Source: Chitinophaga pinensis DSM 2588 (lineage in GTDB: Bacteria; Bacteroidota; Bacteroidia; Chitinophagales; Chitinophagaceae). Taken from it: a stretch of DNA of 64,000 nt. The notes beneath the pieces were generated by a model. It ran no database searches, was not told where the DNA came from, and saw only the letters and a list, made by a program, of their open reading frames with translations. Both the position numbers and the translations under genes were made by a program. Location of the stretch: positions 8,426,001 through 8,490,000 of the forward strand of contig NC_013132.1 in the NCBI RefSeq assembly GCF_000024005.1, written 5' to 3'. How positions within the stretch are numbered: position 1 is the first letter of the stretch; each line of letters starts with the position of its first letter. Shown here piece by piece: positions 19,026-26,908 of this stretch.

Positions 19026-22000
19026 TTAGAAATTTGCATTTACACCTAACATGAATGAGCGTGCCTGAGGATAAATACCTCTGTCGATACTGAATACGCC
19101 ACCACCGATCTCTGGATCATAACCAGTGTATTTGGTCAGTGTCAGCAGGTTTTCGCTCATTACATACACGCGGAATCGCTCGATATGCGCTTTCTTTAAG
19201 AGTGAAGAAGGCAGGGAATAACCAAGTTGCAGCGATTTGATTCTGCAGTAGCTGCCATCTTCCAGATAGAAATCTGAAGGGTTGGTGAAGTTTCTGTTGT
19301 TGTCTTTTGTAGTTAAACGTGGGTAGTCATTGGAAGAACCTTCGCCTGTCCAGCGGCCCAGTGCTTTAGTCTGCCAGTTTGCGGCGCCGATATCCAGACG
19401 ACGTAAACCCTGGAAGATCTTGTTACCGGCAGCGCCCTGTACGAATACTACCAGGTCAAAGCCTTTATAAGCGGAGTTCAGGGTGAAACCATATGTCCAG
19501 CTTGGCGTAGGATTACCCAGGAAAGTACGGTCACCTTCGTCCGTCAGTTGTCCGTCACCATTTACATCTACCCAGCGGAAATCACCAGGAACTGCATTTG
19601 GCTGGAGTTTTTTGCCGTCTTTACCTACGTATGCATCAACTTCCTGCTGATTCTGGAAGATGCCATTTGTTTTGAAACCATAGAAGGCGTTAAATGGCTG
19701 TCCGATAGCTGTACGTGTGATAGGATAGCTGGTTGATTGCAGGGTCTGTCCACCAGACAGATACTGTATATTCTGACCCAGGTTGGTCACTTTATTTTTC
19801 AGATAAGAAACGTTACCATTTACAGAGAAGTCAAACTCTCCGAATTTTTTACGGTAACCCAGTTCCAGTTCCACACCGGTGTTTTCCATATCCGCTACGT
19901 TAGCTGCAGGGTTAGAAATAGCACCAACATACAATGGGATACGTGGGTTCTGGAGGATATCTCTTGTCGCTTTTTTATACCAATCGAATGACACAGTGAT
20001 GTCTCTGATGACAGTTGCTTCGAAACCAATGTTGGTCTGGCTGGTAGATTCCCATTTCAGATCCGGGTTGGAAGGAGCGTTAGGGCTATAACCGATCAGG
20101 TATGTATCTCCGGTACCGAAGCTGTAGTTACGCCCCCCACCGATGGTAGACAGGTAAGCGAAGTCACCGATGTTGTCATTACCCACCACACCGTAACCAC
20201 CACGGAATTTCAGGAAGTTTACGATCTGATTGTCAGCCCAGAAGTTTTCACGGGAAGCTACCCAACCCAGTGAGAAGGATGGGAACACACCATATTTGTT
20301 ATTGGAACCAAAGCGGGAAGAACCATCACGACGAACGATCGCTTCTGCCAGGTACTTTTCATCATAGGTGTAGTTCACACGTGCAAACAGGGAAGAAATT
20401 CTGTGATCCGGGTTTTCGCTGCCACCTGCATTTCTCTGGTCCTGCGCCACGTTATAGTTAAGGGACGCGTCTTTGAAATTGGTAACAGGTAAATCCCAGT
20501 ATGTTACATTCAGCGCACGGGTATGGTTATCCTGGTAGGCACCCTGACCGGCTAATAAAGTAACATTGTGTTTGTTGAACTCTCTGTTATAAGAGATCGT
20601 ATTCTCCAGGTTCCAGTTGTAACCGGAATTAGAGCTACGGTTAAAGTTGGTACGGGAAGAAATAGTAGAAGGATTAAGGTAAGATATAGGGGTAAATGAC
20701 TCACTTCCCCAGAAGGAGATCTTGGAACCAAGGGTTGAACGTAATTTCAGTCCTTTGATCGGAGATACTTCCAGGTAAGCGTTACCTACGATATTGTGGG
20801 ACCAGCCATAGTTGCCCAGACGGGTTTTTATGTAAGCCAGCGGGTTAGTGATTTCCTGTGCAAGTGCTCTGGAAACACCGTAGTAATGACCGTTACCATC
20901 TGTTGGTGTTCTTGGGTCATAGTTGGCCGCTTCATTCGGATCCGTTACGATCACCGGCGTGATTGGATCGAGGTTGATGGCAGAAGCCAGCGGACCACCG
21001 AATTCACTGTTTGTATTACCAAGACCGATTGATTTATCGTAAGCATAACCCACATTCTGGCCAAAGGTTACCCATTGGGACAGTTTATGTGTAGAGTTCA
21101 GACGGAAGTTTACGCGCTCATATTTGGAGATATCAGTAGCTACGATACCATCCTGTTTCAGATAACCGAAAGAAGAATAGAAAGTAGATCTGTCATTACC
21201 ACCGCTGATGCTTACTTCATGGTTCTGGCGTTTTGCGCTGCTGTTGAAGATCTGATCCTGCCAGTCAGTACCTTTACCATATGACTGAGGGTCAGCGTAT
21301 GGTAAAGCATCGCCGCCAGCTTTTGCAGCTTCATTTCTCAGTGTAGCATATTGTGTAGCGTCCAGCAGTTTCAGTTTACGAGCAGGAGCAGAAGTACCAT
21401 AATAACCATTGTAGTTTACTTTCAGGGTACCTGCTTTACCTTTTTTGGTAGTTACCAGAATAACACCGGCAGCAGCACGGGCGCCATAAATTGCCTGAGA
21501 AGCTGCATCTTTCAGTACCTCGATAGATTCGATATCATACTGGTTCAGGTAACCGATACCGCCGTTATCTACCACAACGCCATCTACTACCCACAGCGGA
21601 TCATTATTATTGAAAGTGGTCAGACCTCTCACTCTTACCGCAGAACCAGAACCTGGCTGGCCAGAGCTGGAAGCTATGGTTACACCGGAAGTTCTACCCT
21701 GGAGGGCACTTTCCACACGTGTGATTGGCTGGTTTTCGAGATCAGCAGCTTTTACGCTGGAGATAGCGCCAGTTACAACACTTTTTTTCTGTACGCCATA
21801 ACCTACCACAACTGTTTCAGTCAGCGCAGTTTCAGAGCTTTTCAGTCTGATATTCAGGTTGCCGTTGCCAACAGCCTGTGTATATGGCGTATAACCCAGT
21901 GCGCTGAATACCAGGGTACCATTGGAAGGAGCTTTTAAGGTGAATCTCCCACTACCATCGGTAGCAGTACCGGTAGTACCGTCTTTCACACGTACGCTTA

Positions 22001-22445
22001 CCCCAGGCACAGCTTCTCCTTTTTCGTCCACTACACGGCCTGTAACAGTGATGATAGTATCTGCTGCTGCTTTATGACCTGCAGGCAGGCTTTTTACAAT
22101 GATGCGGGAGCCATCTATAGAATAATCGAAAGGCTGATTGTCCAGACAAATCTCAAGTGCCTCCTGAACGGATGCATTTTTTATATCAATAGTTACAGGA
22201 TTGGCTGTTGCGAGCAATGTTTCATCATAAACTATGGAAATTCCTGCCTGACGGGCCACCTGACGAAGGACTTTTTTGAGGGGAGCCTTCTTCTCCGATA
22301 TAGAGATTTGCTGAGATACTCCTTTTGCGCTGATCTGTAGACATGCCACTAGCAACAAAAAGGTGGTCAGTTTCATAACGGTGACAATTTTGGTTGATAG
22401 ATTTTTCCGGGTACGGAAAGTCCTACCACTAAAGTTTAAATGCAT
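19026..22445 (-). CDS. STN-domain SusC-type TonB-dependent transducer, locus B
   Basis: A 1139-residue porin and transducer. After an N-terminal extension and signal (VMKLTTFLLLVACLQISAKG, about residues 23-43), an STN domain spans about 48-117. The carboxypeptidase-like domain lies at about 130-210, and the plug carries ETVVVGYGVQKK and YDIESIEVLKDAASQAIYGARAAAG (about 305-330); the barrel ends in VNANF. The STN domain fits the FecR/sigma pair encoded upstream. The start codon ATG at 22445 is preceded by ACAAAAGT, the same context as at locus A susC, and overlaps an antisense -7 element. Confidence 0.95.
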   Translation of the reverse strand: MHLNFSGRTFRTRKNLSTKIVTVMKLTTFLLLVACLQISAKGVSQQISISEKKAPLKKVLRQVARQAGISIVYDETLLATANPVTIDIKNASVQEALEICLDNQPFDYSIDGSRIIVKSLPAGHKAAADTIITVTGRVVDEKGEAVPGVSVRVKDGTTGTATDGSGRFTLKAPSNGTLVFSALGYTPYTQAVGNGNLNIRLKSSETALTETVVVGYGVQKKSVVTGAISSVKAADLENQPITRVESALQGRTSGVTIASSSGQPGSGSAVRVRGLTTFNNNDPLWVVDGVVVDNGGIGYLNQYDIESIEVLKDAASQAIYGARAAAGVILVTTKKGKAGTLKVNYNGYYGTSAPARKLKLLDATQYATLRNEAAKAGGDALPYADPQSYGKGTDWQDQIFNSSAKRQNHEVSISGGNDRSTFYSSFGYLKQDGIVATDISKYERVNFRLNSTHKLSQWVTFGQNVGYAYDKSIGLGNTNSEFGGPLASAINLDPITPVIVTDPNEAANYDPRTPTDGNGHYYGVSRALAQEITNPLAYIKTRLGNYGWSHNIVGNAYLEVSPIKGLKLRSTLGSKISFWGSESFTPISYLNPSTISSRTNFNRSSNSGYNWNLENTISYNREFNKHNVTLLAGQGAYQDNHTRALNVTYWDLPVTNFKDASLNYNVAQDQRNAGGSENPDHRISSLFARVNYTYDEKYLAEAIVRRDGSSRFGSNNKYGVFPSFSLGWVASRENFWADNQIVNFLKFRGGYGVVGNDNIGDFAYLSTIGGGRNYSFGTGDTYLIGYSPNAPSNPDLKWESTSQTNIGFEATVIRDITVSFDWYKKATRDILQNPRIPLYVGAISNPAANVADMENTGVELELGYRKKFGEFDFSVNGNVSYLKNKVTNLGQNIQYLSGGQTLQSTSYPITRTAIGQPFNAFYGFKTNGIFQNQQEVDAYVGKDGKKLQPNAVPGDFRWVDVNGDGQLTDEGDRTFLGNPTPSWTYGFTLNSAYKGFDLVVFVQGAAGNKIFQGLRRLDIGAANWQTKALGRWTGEGSSNDYPRLTTKDNNRNFTNPSDFYLEDGSYCRIKSLQLGYSLPSSLLKKAHIERFRVYVMSENLLTLTKYTGYDPEIGGGVFSIDRGIYPQARSFMLGVNANF

Positions 22446-22452
22446 ACTTTTG
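22445..22452 (+). promoter_or_regulatory. Antisense -7 promoter element overlapping the susC start (locus B)
   Basis: TACTTTTG on the plus strand fits TAnnTTTG and is identical in sequence and place to the element at locus A (7394-7401). A good TTTG -33 box is not visible upstream, which lowers confidence. Confidence 0.45.
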
Positions 22453-22458
22453 TAGTGT

Positions 22459-22554
22459 TTGGGAATTTAGAAGATCAATAGTTAATAACGTGACGTGGTT
22501 TTCAGGATGCCCCGACAATTCTGCCGGAAGTGTTGCAAGCGCTTCCGGTTTTTT
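22459..22554 (+). ncRNA. Candidate cis-antisense small RNA between fecR and susC (locus B)
   Basis: Predicted RNA of about 96 nt, from about 7 nt after the -7 element at 22445-22452 to the T-run at 22554. It is complementary to the susC 5' untranslated region and has no coding potential of note. It ends in TTCCGGTTTTTT, close to the ATCCGGTTTTTT end of the locus A candidate. Ends are inferred. Confidence 0.5.
22524..22554 (+). terminator. Terminator hairpin oriented against susC (locus B)
   Basis: CCGGAAGTG pairs with CGCTTCCGG around a 7-nt loop and is followed by TTTTTT on the plus strand. The one imperfect pair is U-G in the plus RNA and A-C in the minus RNA, so the hairpin favours a plus-strand transcript. 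No plus-strand gene precedes it. Confidence 0.7.
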
Positions 22555-22667
22555 ATTGATCTGGGCCTGACTGCTCCTTTAATTTGTTCCGGTTACTTCC
22601 ATAACGTAATTCATTTTACTTAATTAATACCCTGTCTGTCTCACGTGGATTTAGTACAGCACAGGCT

Positions 22668-23858
22668 TTATTTACCCGATGTAACAGTTAGTTTTCGCCC
22701 TGACAGTGAGAATGTAGGTCCATTTGCTTCCAGCATATGCAGAATATCGGATAATGGTAAGCTCCGGCTTATACGCCCCCCAAAGAGCCTTTCATTTCCC
22801 GTCTGGTTGTAACTAACCTCTATATCGTACCACCTGGCCAATTGACGTAATATGTCAGCCATAGTAGCATTATCAAACTCAAAAAAACCTGTTTTCCAGG
22901 CAATTACCTGGTCTACATCCGCCTTCATAACTACCATAACGCCAGTGGCAGGGTCAACGACTGCCTGTTGGCCTGGCTTCAGGCGTTGTTCTGTATTTCC
23001 ATACTTAACATTGACCAGTCCCTCGATCAGTGTTGTATTGATACTCTTTTCGTCGGCATAGGCCATGATATCAAACTGGGTTCCCAATACCTGTACTTCT
23101 GTATTATTTGCTTTTACAAAGAATGGCTTGCTGGCGTTTGGCGCCACTTCAAAATAGCCTTGTCCCTGAATTTCGACCTCCCGCCGATCTCCGTTAAAAG
23201 AGGTCGGATATCTCATACTGGATGCCGCATTCAGCCATACATGGCTGCCATCTGACAGTACAATATTGAACTGACCTCCCCTTGGAACGGTCAGTGTATT
23301 ATAAGTAACAACATCACTGCTACCCTGTCCTGCATAGTGCAGCTGCCCATTCTGCTGGCGGACAACCGTTTCCCCCTGGTTGATGATCTGATTTCCTGCG
23401 CTATCCAGTGTCACCACATCTCCATTAGCCAGCGTCAGTATAGCCTTATTAGTACCAGGCGCAATATCTCCGGTATCAGCTGCCAGTACACCGGTATTTG
23501 CAGTAAGTGCCTTGCGGGAGGAGACCGTATTCATATAATAATAGACGCCACTACCTGCCAGCAATACTACCGCAGCTGCTGCTATCCAGCGCAAACGCAT
23601 ACGTTGCGGGAACCGGATTACTTTCTCCTGGGAAATGTCCTGTAAAAGTCTTGTTTCGATACGATCGCTCAGTTCAGAAGGAATCTCATAATGCTCACCC
23701 ATTGTCTTTTCGAACTCCCGCTGCATGGCGGCAAGCAAAGAACGATTAGATCCTGACGATTGCAGCCAGGCATACAGTTCTTCCATTTCGGCCCTATTGC
23801 ATTGACCGTCAAGGTATTTCTGTAAAAGTTTTTCGTAACGTTCCGTGGATAATGACAT
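22668..23858 (-). CDS. FecR-family anti-sigma factor, locus B
   Basis: A 396-residue FecR protein. Cytoplasmic sigma-binding helices occupy residues 1-85, a membrane helix about 89-109 (RWIAAAAVVLLAGSGVYYYM), the FecR domain about 190-290 (PRGGQFNIVLSDGSHVWLNAASS and FFVKANNTEVQVLGTQFD), and a DUF4974-type C-terminal domain about 315-394. It transmits the state of the locus B SusC transducer to the ECF factor encoded 83 bp upstream. The 222-bp gap to susC holds the candidate antisense RNA. Confidence 0.94.
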   Translation of the reverse strand: MSLSTERYEKLLQKYLDGQCNRAEMEELYAWLQSSGSNRSLLAAMQREFEKTMGEHYEIPSELSDRIETRLLQDISQEKVIRFPQRMRLRWIAAAAVVLLAGSGVYYYMNTVSSRKALTANTGVLAADTGDIAPGTNKAILTLANGDVVTLDSAGNQIINQGETVVRQQNGQLHYAGQGSSDVVTYNTLTVPRGGQFNIVLSDGSHVWLNAASSMRYPTSFNGDRREVEIQGQGYFEVAPNASKPFFVKANNTEVQVLGTQFDIMAYADEKSINTTLIEGLVNVKYGNTEQRLKPGQQAVVDPATGVMVVMKADVDQVIAWKTGFFEFDNATMADILRQLARWYDIEVSYNQTGNERLFGGRISRSLPLSDILHMLEANGPTFSLSGRKLTVTSGK

Positions 23859-23941
23859 AAGTTAAGAGCACCTTTTGCGGGGGGTACCTATATATATTAT
23901 CCAAAACTGACGAGGTAGGGTACCTCAACTTTAAAAAAAAG

Positions 23942-24532
23942 TTAAAATATTTTTCCGGCGAGATAAATGGCGAGTAAAATATCACCATGACGATGCACAT
24001 AATCGTATATAAAGCGCATCCCTAAAACCATGTGTTTTTTTACGGCATTCCTGGAAATGCCCAGCAAAAGGGCCACTTCATCATAGCTTTTTCCTTCCTG
24101 ACGGCATAATTTGAACACATTCAGACGCTGGGGCGGCATCCTGACCAGGGCCTCCTGAAAAAGACGGTCATATTCCTTCGTCCTTACCTGCTGTTCCGGC
24201 TGGACGGCAGAAACATCCTCGAGCTGACTGAATAACTGGTCCCGGAAGTTTTTGTCGGTAGTAAGTTTGTCGATAGTCTTAATAACGTGGTTACGGGCTA
24301 TCCTGTATAAGTATCCTGTAAAGGACAATTCGGGGTTAATACGGTCCCTGATCTCCCATACTTTCAAAAAAACATCGTGCACCAGGTCTTCTGCAAGGGA
24401 AGGAACCTTGCAAAAACGCAGCAAGTAAACGTAGAGCGAGGCGTGATAGTGTCGGTAAATCTTCGTGAACGCAGACTCATCTCCCTGCATCATCCTTAAC
24501 AACACCTCTTCCTCGGATGGCATACGATCCAT
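23942..24532 (-). CDS. ECF RNA polymerase sigma factor, locus B
   Basis: A 196-residue ECF sigma factor: region 2 at about residues 20-90 (LAEDLVHDVFLKVWEIRDRI, then RIARNHVIKTID) and region 4 at about 130-180 (MPPQRLNVFKLCRQEGKSYDEVALLLGISRNAVKKHM). It is the first gene of the minus-strand locus B and should activate the susC promoter after release by FecR. The ATG at 24532 matches the usual family length. It is only weakly similar to the locus A sigma, so cross-talk is not expected from sequence alone. Confidence 0.94.
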   Translation of the reverse strand: MDRMPSEEEVLLRMMQGDESAFTKIYRHYHASLYVYLLRFCKVPSLAEDLVHDVFLKVWEIRDRINPELSFTGYLYRIARNHVIKTIDKLTTDKNFRDQLFSQLEDVSAVQPEQQVRTKEYDRLFQEALVRMPPQRLNVFKLCRQEGKSYDEVALLLGISRNAVKKHMVLGMRFIYDYVHRHGDILLAIYLAGKIF

Positions 24533-24701
24533 ATCAAATTGAACAATTAGTAGTGGGAATCCCCTAAAGCTGTAAAACTAAAGAAAAGTGGGAAATGTAC
24601 AAATTAGGCAGCTGTACAGGCTGGAAGCGTACAAAGTACGCGTATTCGTATAGGTATTGGGGATGAATTTTTTAGAGTTGTAAATATTTCTGCATAATTT
24701 A

Positions 24702-24734
24702 TTTGCACAATTGAAATAATAATTCATATATTTG
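24702..24734 (+). promoter_or_regulatory. Promoter of tRNA-Asp
   Basis: A textbook Bacteroidota promoter: TTTG at 24702-24705, 21 bp, then TATATTTG at 24727-24734. Transcription would start about 25 nt before the tRNA. It supports the phylum assignment. Confidence 0.85.
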
Positions 24735-24764
24735 CACCCCCGACGAACGGGAACACACAGTGTT

Positions 24765-24838
24765 GGATCAGTAGTTCAGTTGGTTAGAATGCCGCCCTGT
24801 CACGGCGGAGGTCGCGGGTTCGAGTCCCGTCTGGTCCG
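24765..24838 (+). tRNA. tRNA-Asp (GTC)
   Basis: A 74-nt cloverleaf. The acceptor stem GGATCAG pairs with CTGGTCC (one G-U), the anticodon stem-loop is CCGCC-CTGTCAC-GGCGG with anticodon GTC at 24799-24801, the T arm contains GGTTCGAGTCC, and the discriminator base is G. The 3' CCA is not encoded. A promoter precedes it and a terminator follows 9 bp downstream. Confidence 0.97.
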
Positions 24839-24846
24839 CAAGCTTT

Positions 24847-24880
24847 AAGCCTTCAAATCGAAAGATTTGGAGGCTTTTTT
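24847..24880 (+). terminator. Terminator of tRNA-Asp
   Basis: AAGCCTTCAAATC pairs with GATTTGGAGGCTT (one G-U) around GAAA and runs into TTTTTT. Confidence 0.9.
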
Positions 24881-24904
24881 CTTTTGTCCCCGACCATCAG
24901 CCGA

Positions 24905-25241
24905 TTATTCATCCAACGGCTCGAAGATTTTCTGCTTTTCATTCCGTATCTCCCAGTAAGCTTTCTTTAAATCCGCATTCAAAAATGAAGCATTGATCAT
25001 TTCATGAACTTCCGTATTATGAGATTTAAATTTTTTGTAAATGTTAGCTCTTACTTTTTCTGGAATATTCAATATGTTGGCAAGGGCTTCAAAATCTCTC
25101 AGTTTAATATTTTTCTTTTCCCATTGAGGAGTAATGCCATTTCTTCCTGGTCTTTTGGAAAGACAAGGTTTACATTCAACAAATCATAAGCGGGACTCAA
25201 TGCAATACTATTCTCAAGATGCAGTAAAGAGAAATTTTTCA
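24905..25241 (-). pseudogene. C-terminal remnant of a HipA-type toxin kinase
   Basis: An open minus-strand frame of about 110 codons without a start codon reads SLKNFSLLHLENS, LSPAYDLLNVNLVF, LNGKRKNIKLRDFEALANILNI and ends at a TAA. KNFSLL...LSPAYDLL is the HipA signature after the catalytic loop, and NGK-K-KL--DFEALA is typical of its C-terminal lobe. HipA kinases phosphorylate glutamyl-tRNA synthetase and pair with HipB. Here the N-terminal two thirds, including the ATP site and the HipB gene, are absent. The fragment is cut off by the 3' end of the hxlR gene and lies just behind tRNA-Asp, which suggests a deletion during a past integration or rearrangement. Confidence 0.65.
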
Positions 25242-25709
25242 GAGATCAGATTTTATCCGAGTCCCCTTCCTTTGCTCGTATATCTCCAGATGTTTATTCG
25301 ATAATGCCGATAAAACGCCTGTCTTATCTTTTTTGAGTGCTGCTGTTAGCTCCTTTTTGATCTCGGTGTTATTCTCTGACACTCCCCAAATGGCCATTTC
25401 CATGATGATCGGGATAAGCCCAACCCCTCTTTCCGTAAGACAATATGCCACCCTCGGCTTGCCGGGAACGGGATATTTCATAATGAATCCTTCGCTTTCA
25501 AGCATTTTTAATCGATCTGTTAAGACATTGGTCGCAATGCCCTCAGCCGACTGAATAAACTCGCCAAAGGTGTTTTTATTGTTAAGCAGGATGTCCCGGA
25601 CGATCAGCAGCGTCCATTTGTCGCCAAGAAAGTCAAGGCTGAAGCTAATCGGGCAAGCCGAACGTTTCTTTATTTTTTTGATCATATCGTCGTAATCATC
25701 ATCATTCAT
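25239..25709 (-). CDS. HxlR-family winged-helix transcriptional regulator
   Basis: A 156-residue regulator with the HxlR core at about residues 18-110: CPISFSLDFLGDKWTLLIVRDIL, FGEFIQSAEGIATNVLTDRLKMLESEGFI and CLTERGVGLIPI. The Cys at residue 19 is in the place where redox-sensing members carry a reactive thiol. It is divergent from the 240-residue gene at 25887, and the shared intergenic region contains matching operator-like boxes over both -7 elements, so autoregulation and control of the neighbour are likely. Its last codons run into the HipA remnant. Confidence 0.92.
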   Translation of the reverse strand: MNDDDYDDMIKKIKKRSACPISFSLDFLGDKWTLLIVRDILLNNKNTFGEFIQSAEGIATNVLTDRLKMLESEGFIMKYPVPGKPRVAYCLTERGVGLIPIIMEMAIWGVSENNTEIKKELTAALKKDKTGVLSALSNKHLEIYEQRKGTRIKSDL

Positions 25710-25718
25710 TGCGCTTGC

Positions 25719-25844
25719 TGATTACAAGTGCAAATTTAAGCATAAAATGCCCGGGAGTAAAAGAAAAAATCAAGATAAAAATCTGCACTTGCAAATAACA
25801 AGTAGAAATTAATACATTTGCAGTTGTAAAAAACAACTGCAAAT
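25719..25844. promoter_or_regulatory. Divergent promoters with HxlR operator-like palindromes
   Basis: On the plus strand TACATTTG (25813-25820) is the -7 element of the 25887 gene, with CTTG 21 bp upstream. On the minus strand TAAATTTG (25738-25731) serves hxlR. Both run into the same box: ATTTGCAGTTGTAA and ATTTGCACTTGTAA. On the plus side the box forms a perfect 12-bp inverted repeat, ATTTGCAGTTGT-5 nt-ACAACTGCAAAT (25816-25844). A further ACTTG...CAAGT pair is at 25787-25803. Confidence 0.75.
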
Positions 25845-25886
25845 ACACCCTTCTTTTATTTTGATTAATGAAAAAACAACGACGAT

Positions 25887-26609
25887 ATGAATGATTTACT
25901 AAAGTTTACAATAGACGCCCACGGCGGTCTGGATAACTGGAAGAAGTTTGAAAATTTATCCGCTCACCTTAAAGTTGGGGGTGTCACCTGGGCATTTAAG
26001 CAGGTCCCAGGTATAATGGACGATATTAACGTCTTGTCAAGTACGACGAAACAACATGTGTCTTTTTCCCCCTTTTTAAAGGACGGTTGGCATAATACGT
26101 TTGAAGCAGATAAAGTTGCTGTCATTGACGACCGGGATGTACTGGTCGATCAACTTTATTTTCCACGAAACAGCTTCAAAGGATATGTAACAGAAACGCC
26201 CTGGTCAAAACTACAGGTAACATATTTTACAGGCTACGCAATGTGGACGTATTTGAATGCACCATTTTGCTTCGCGGAGCCTGGGTATCAAGTAAAAGAA
26301 ATCGAAACCTGGACTGAAAAAGGTCAGGTGTTAAGACGATTACACGTTACCTTCCCCGAAAATATTGCAACTCATTGCAGGGAACAGGTATTCTACATTG
26401 ATGAAGAAGGCCTCTTCAGGAGACATGATTATAATGTTGAGATCCTTAACAATGCTGCCTCAGTGCATTATGTCGCAGATTATACTGAAGTTCAAGGCAT
26501 TAAATTTCCGACAAGCAGACATGTTTACAAAAGGAATGAAGACAATACTGCTTTGGTTTCCGGGCCATTATTCATCTCCATTGAATTAAGCGATATCAGA
26601 TTGAAATAA
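25887..26609 (+). CDS. Conserved-looking hypothetical protein next to hxlR
   Basis: A 240-residue protein without signal peptide or membrane helix, beginning MNDLLKFTIDAHGGLDNWKKFE. It is rich in beta-strand-like segments with many aromatic residues (LYFPRNSFKGYVTETPWSKLQ, YFTGYAMWTYLNAPFCFAEPG). I do not recognise a family with certainty; the HGG---W start recalls lipoprotein-like beta-clam domains. It is divergent from hxlR, under a strong TAnnTTTG promoter overlapped by the putative HxlR operator. It is therefore probably the regulator's target, perhaps a response to a reactive small molecule. The function is open. Confidence 0.75.
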   Translation: MNDLLKFTIDAHGGLDNWKKFENLSAHLKVGGVTWAFKQVPGIMDDINVLSSTTKQHVSFSPFLKDGWHNTFEADKVAVIDDRDVLVDQLYFPRNSFKGYVTETPWSKLQVTYFTGYAMWTYLNAPFCFAEPGYQVKEIETWTEKGQVLRRLHVTFPENIATHCREQVFYIDEEGLFRRHDYNVEILNNAASVHYVADYTEVQGIKFPTSRHVYKRNEDNTALVSGPLFISIELSDIRLK

Positions 26610-26908
26610 GCACCAACATACTATCAACGTAAAGCCGGCATTTGCTTGCATATTTCACCAGTGGGAAGAATCACTTTCACTGAAATGTGCAAGCAGTTGT
26701 CACCCATTTCCGGATTTTTCTCCGCTTTTGTTAATGTTTCAGCTAGAATCAGTTGTTGTCGTTTTGTACATTTTTTACACCTCAATCCCTGGCAGGCCAT
26801 CCATGCATTAATAACGGATATTTTTGCAGGATGTGTCTTTTACAGGACAAAGCCGGTGTTACCTGGCAGGAAAAAAGCAGTTCCTCAATAGCCTTGAAAA
26901 GGCTATCC
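26610..26908. other. Intergenic region without recognisable gene
   Basis: Convergent region between the 25887 gene and the secreted protein gene at 26909. Short open frames exist on the plus strand but have no ribosome site, composition or motif that supports coding. A short complementary pair, GCCTTGAAAAGGC at 26892-26904, may act as a weak terminator. Confidence 0.4.

Noticed and set aside
22524..22554. Hairpin as the terminator of the locus B fecR gene
   Set aside because: fecR is on the minus strand and the T-run and the wobble pair favour a plus-strand RNA; it would not stop fecR transcription.
24905..25241. HipA fragment as a working toxin gene
   Set aside because: No start codon, no ATP-binding half and no hipB partner are present.
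26646..26891. 81-codon plus-strand frame with a possible membrane segment
   Set aside because: No ribosome site, no family resemblance and overlapping frames of equal quality; treated as non-coding.
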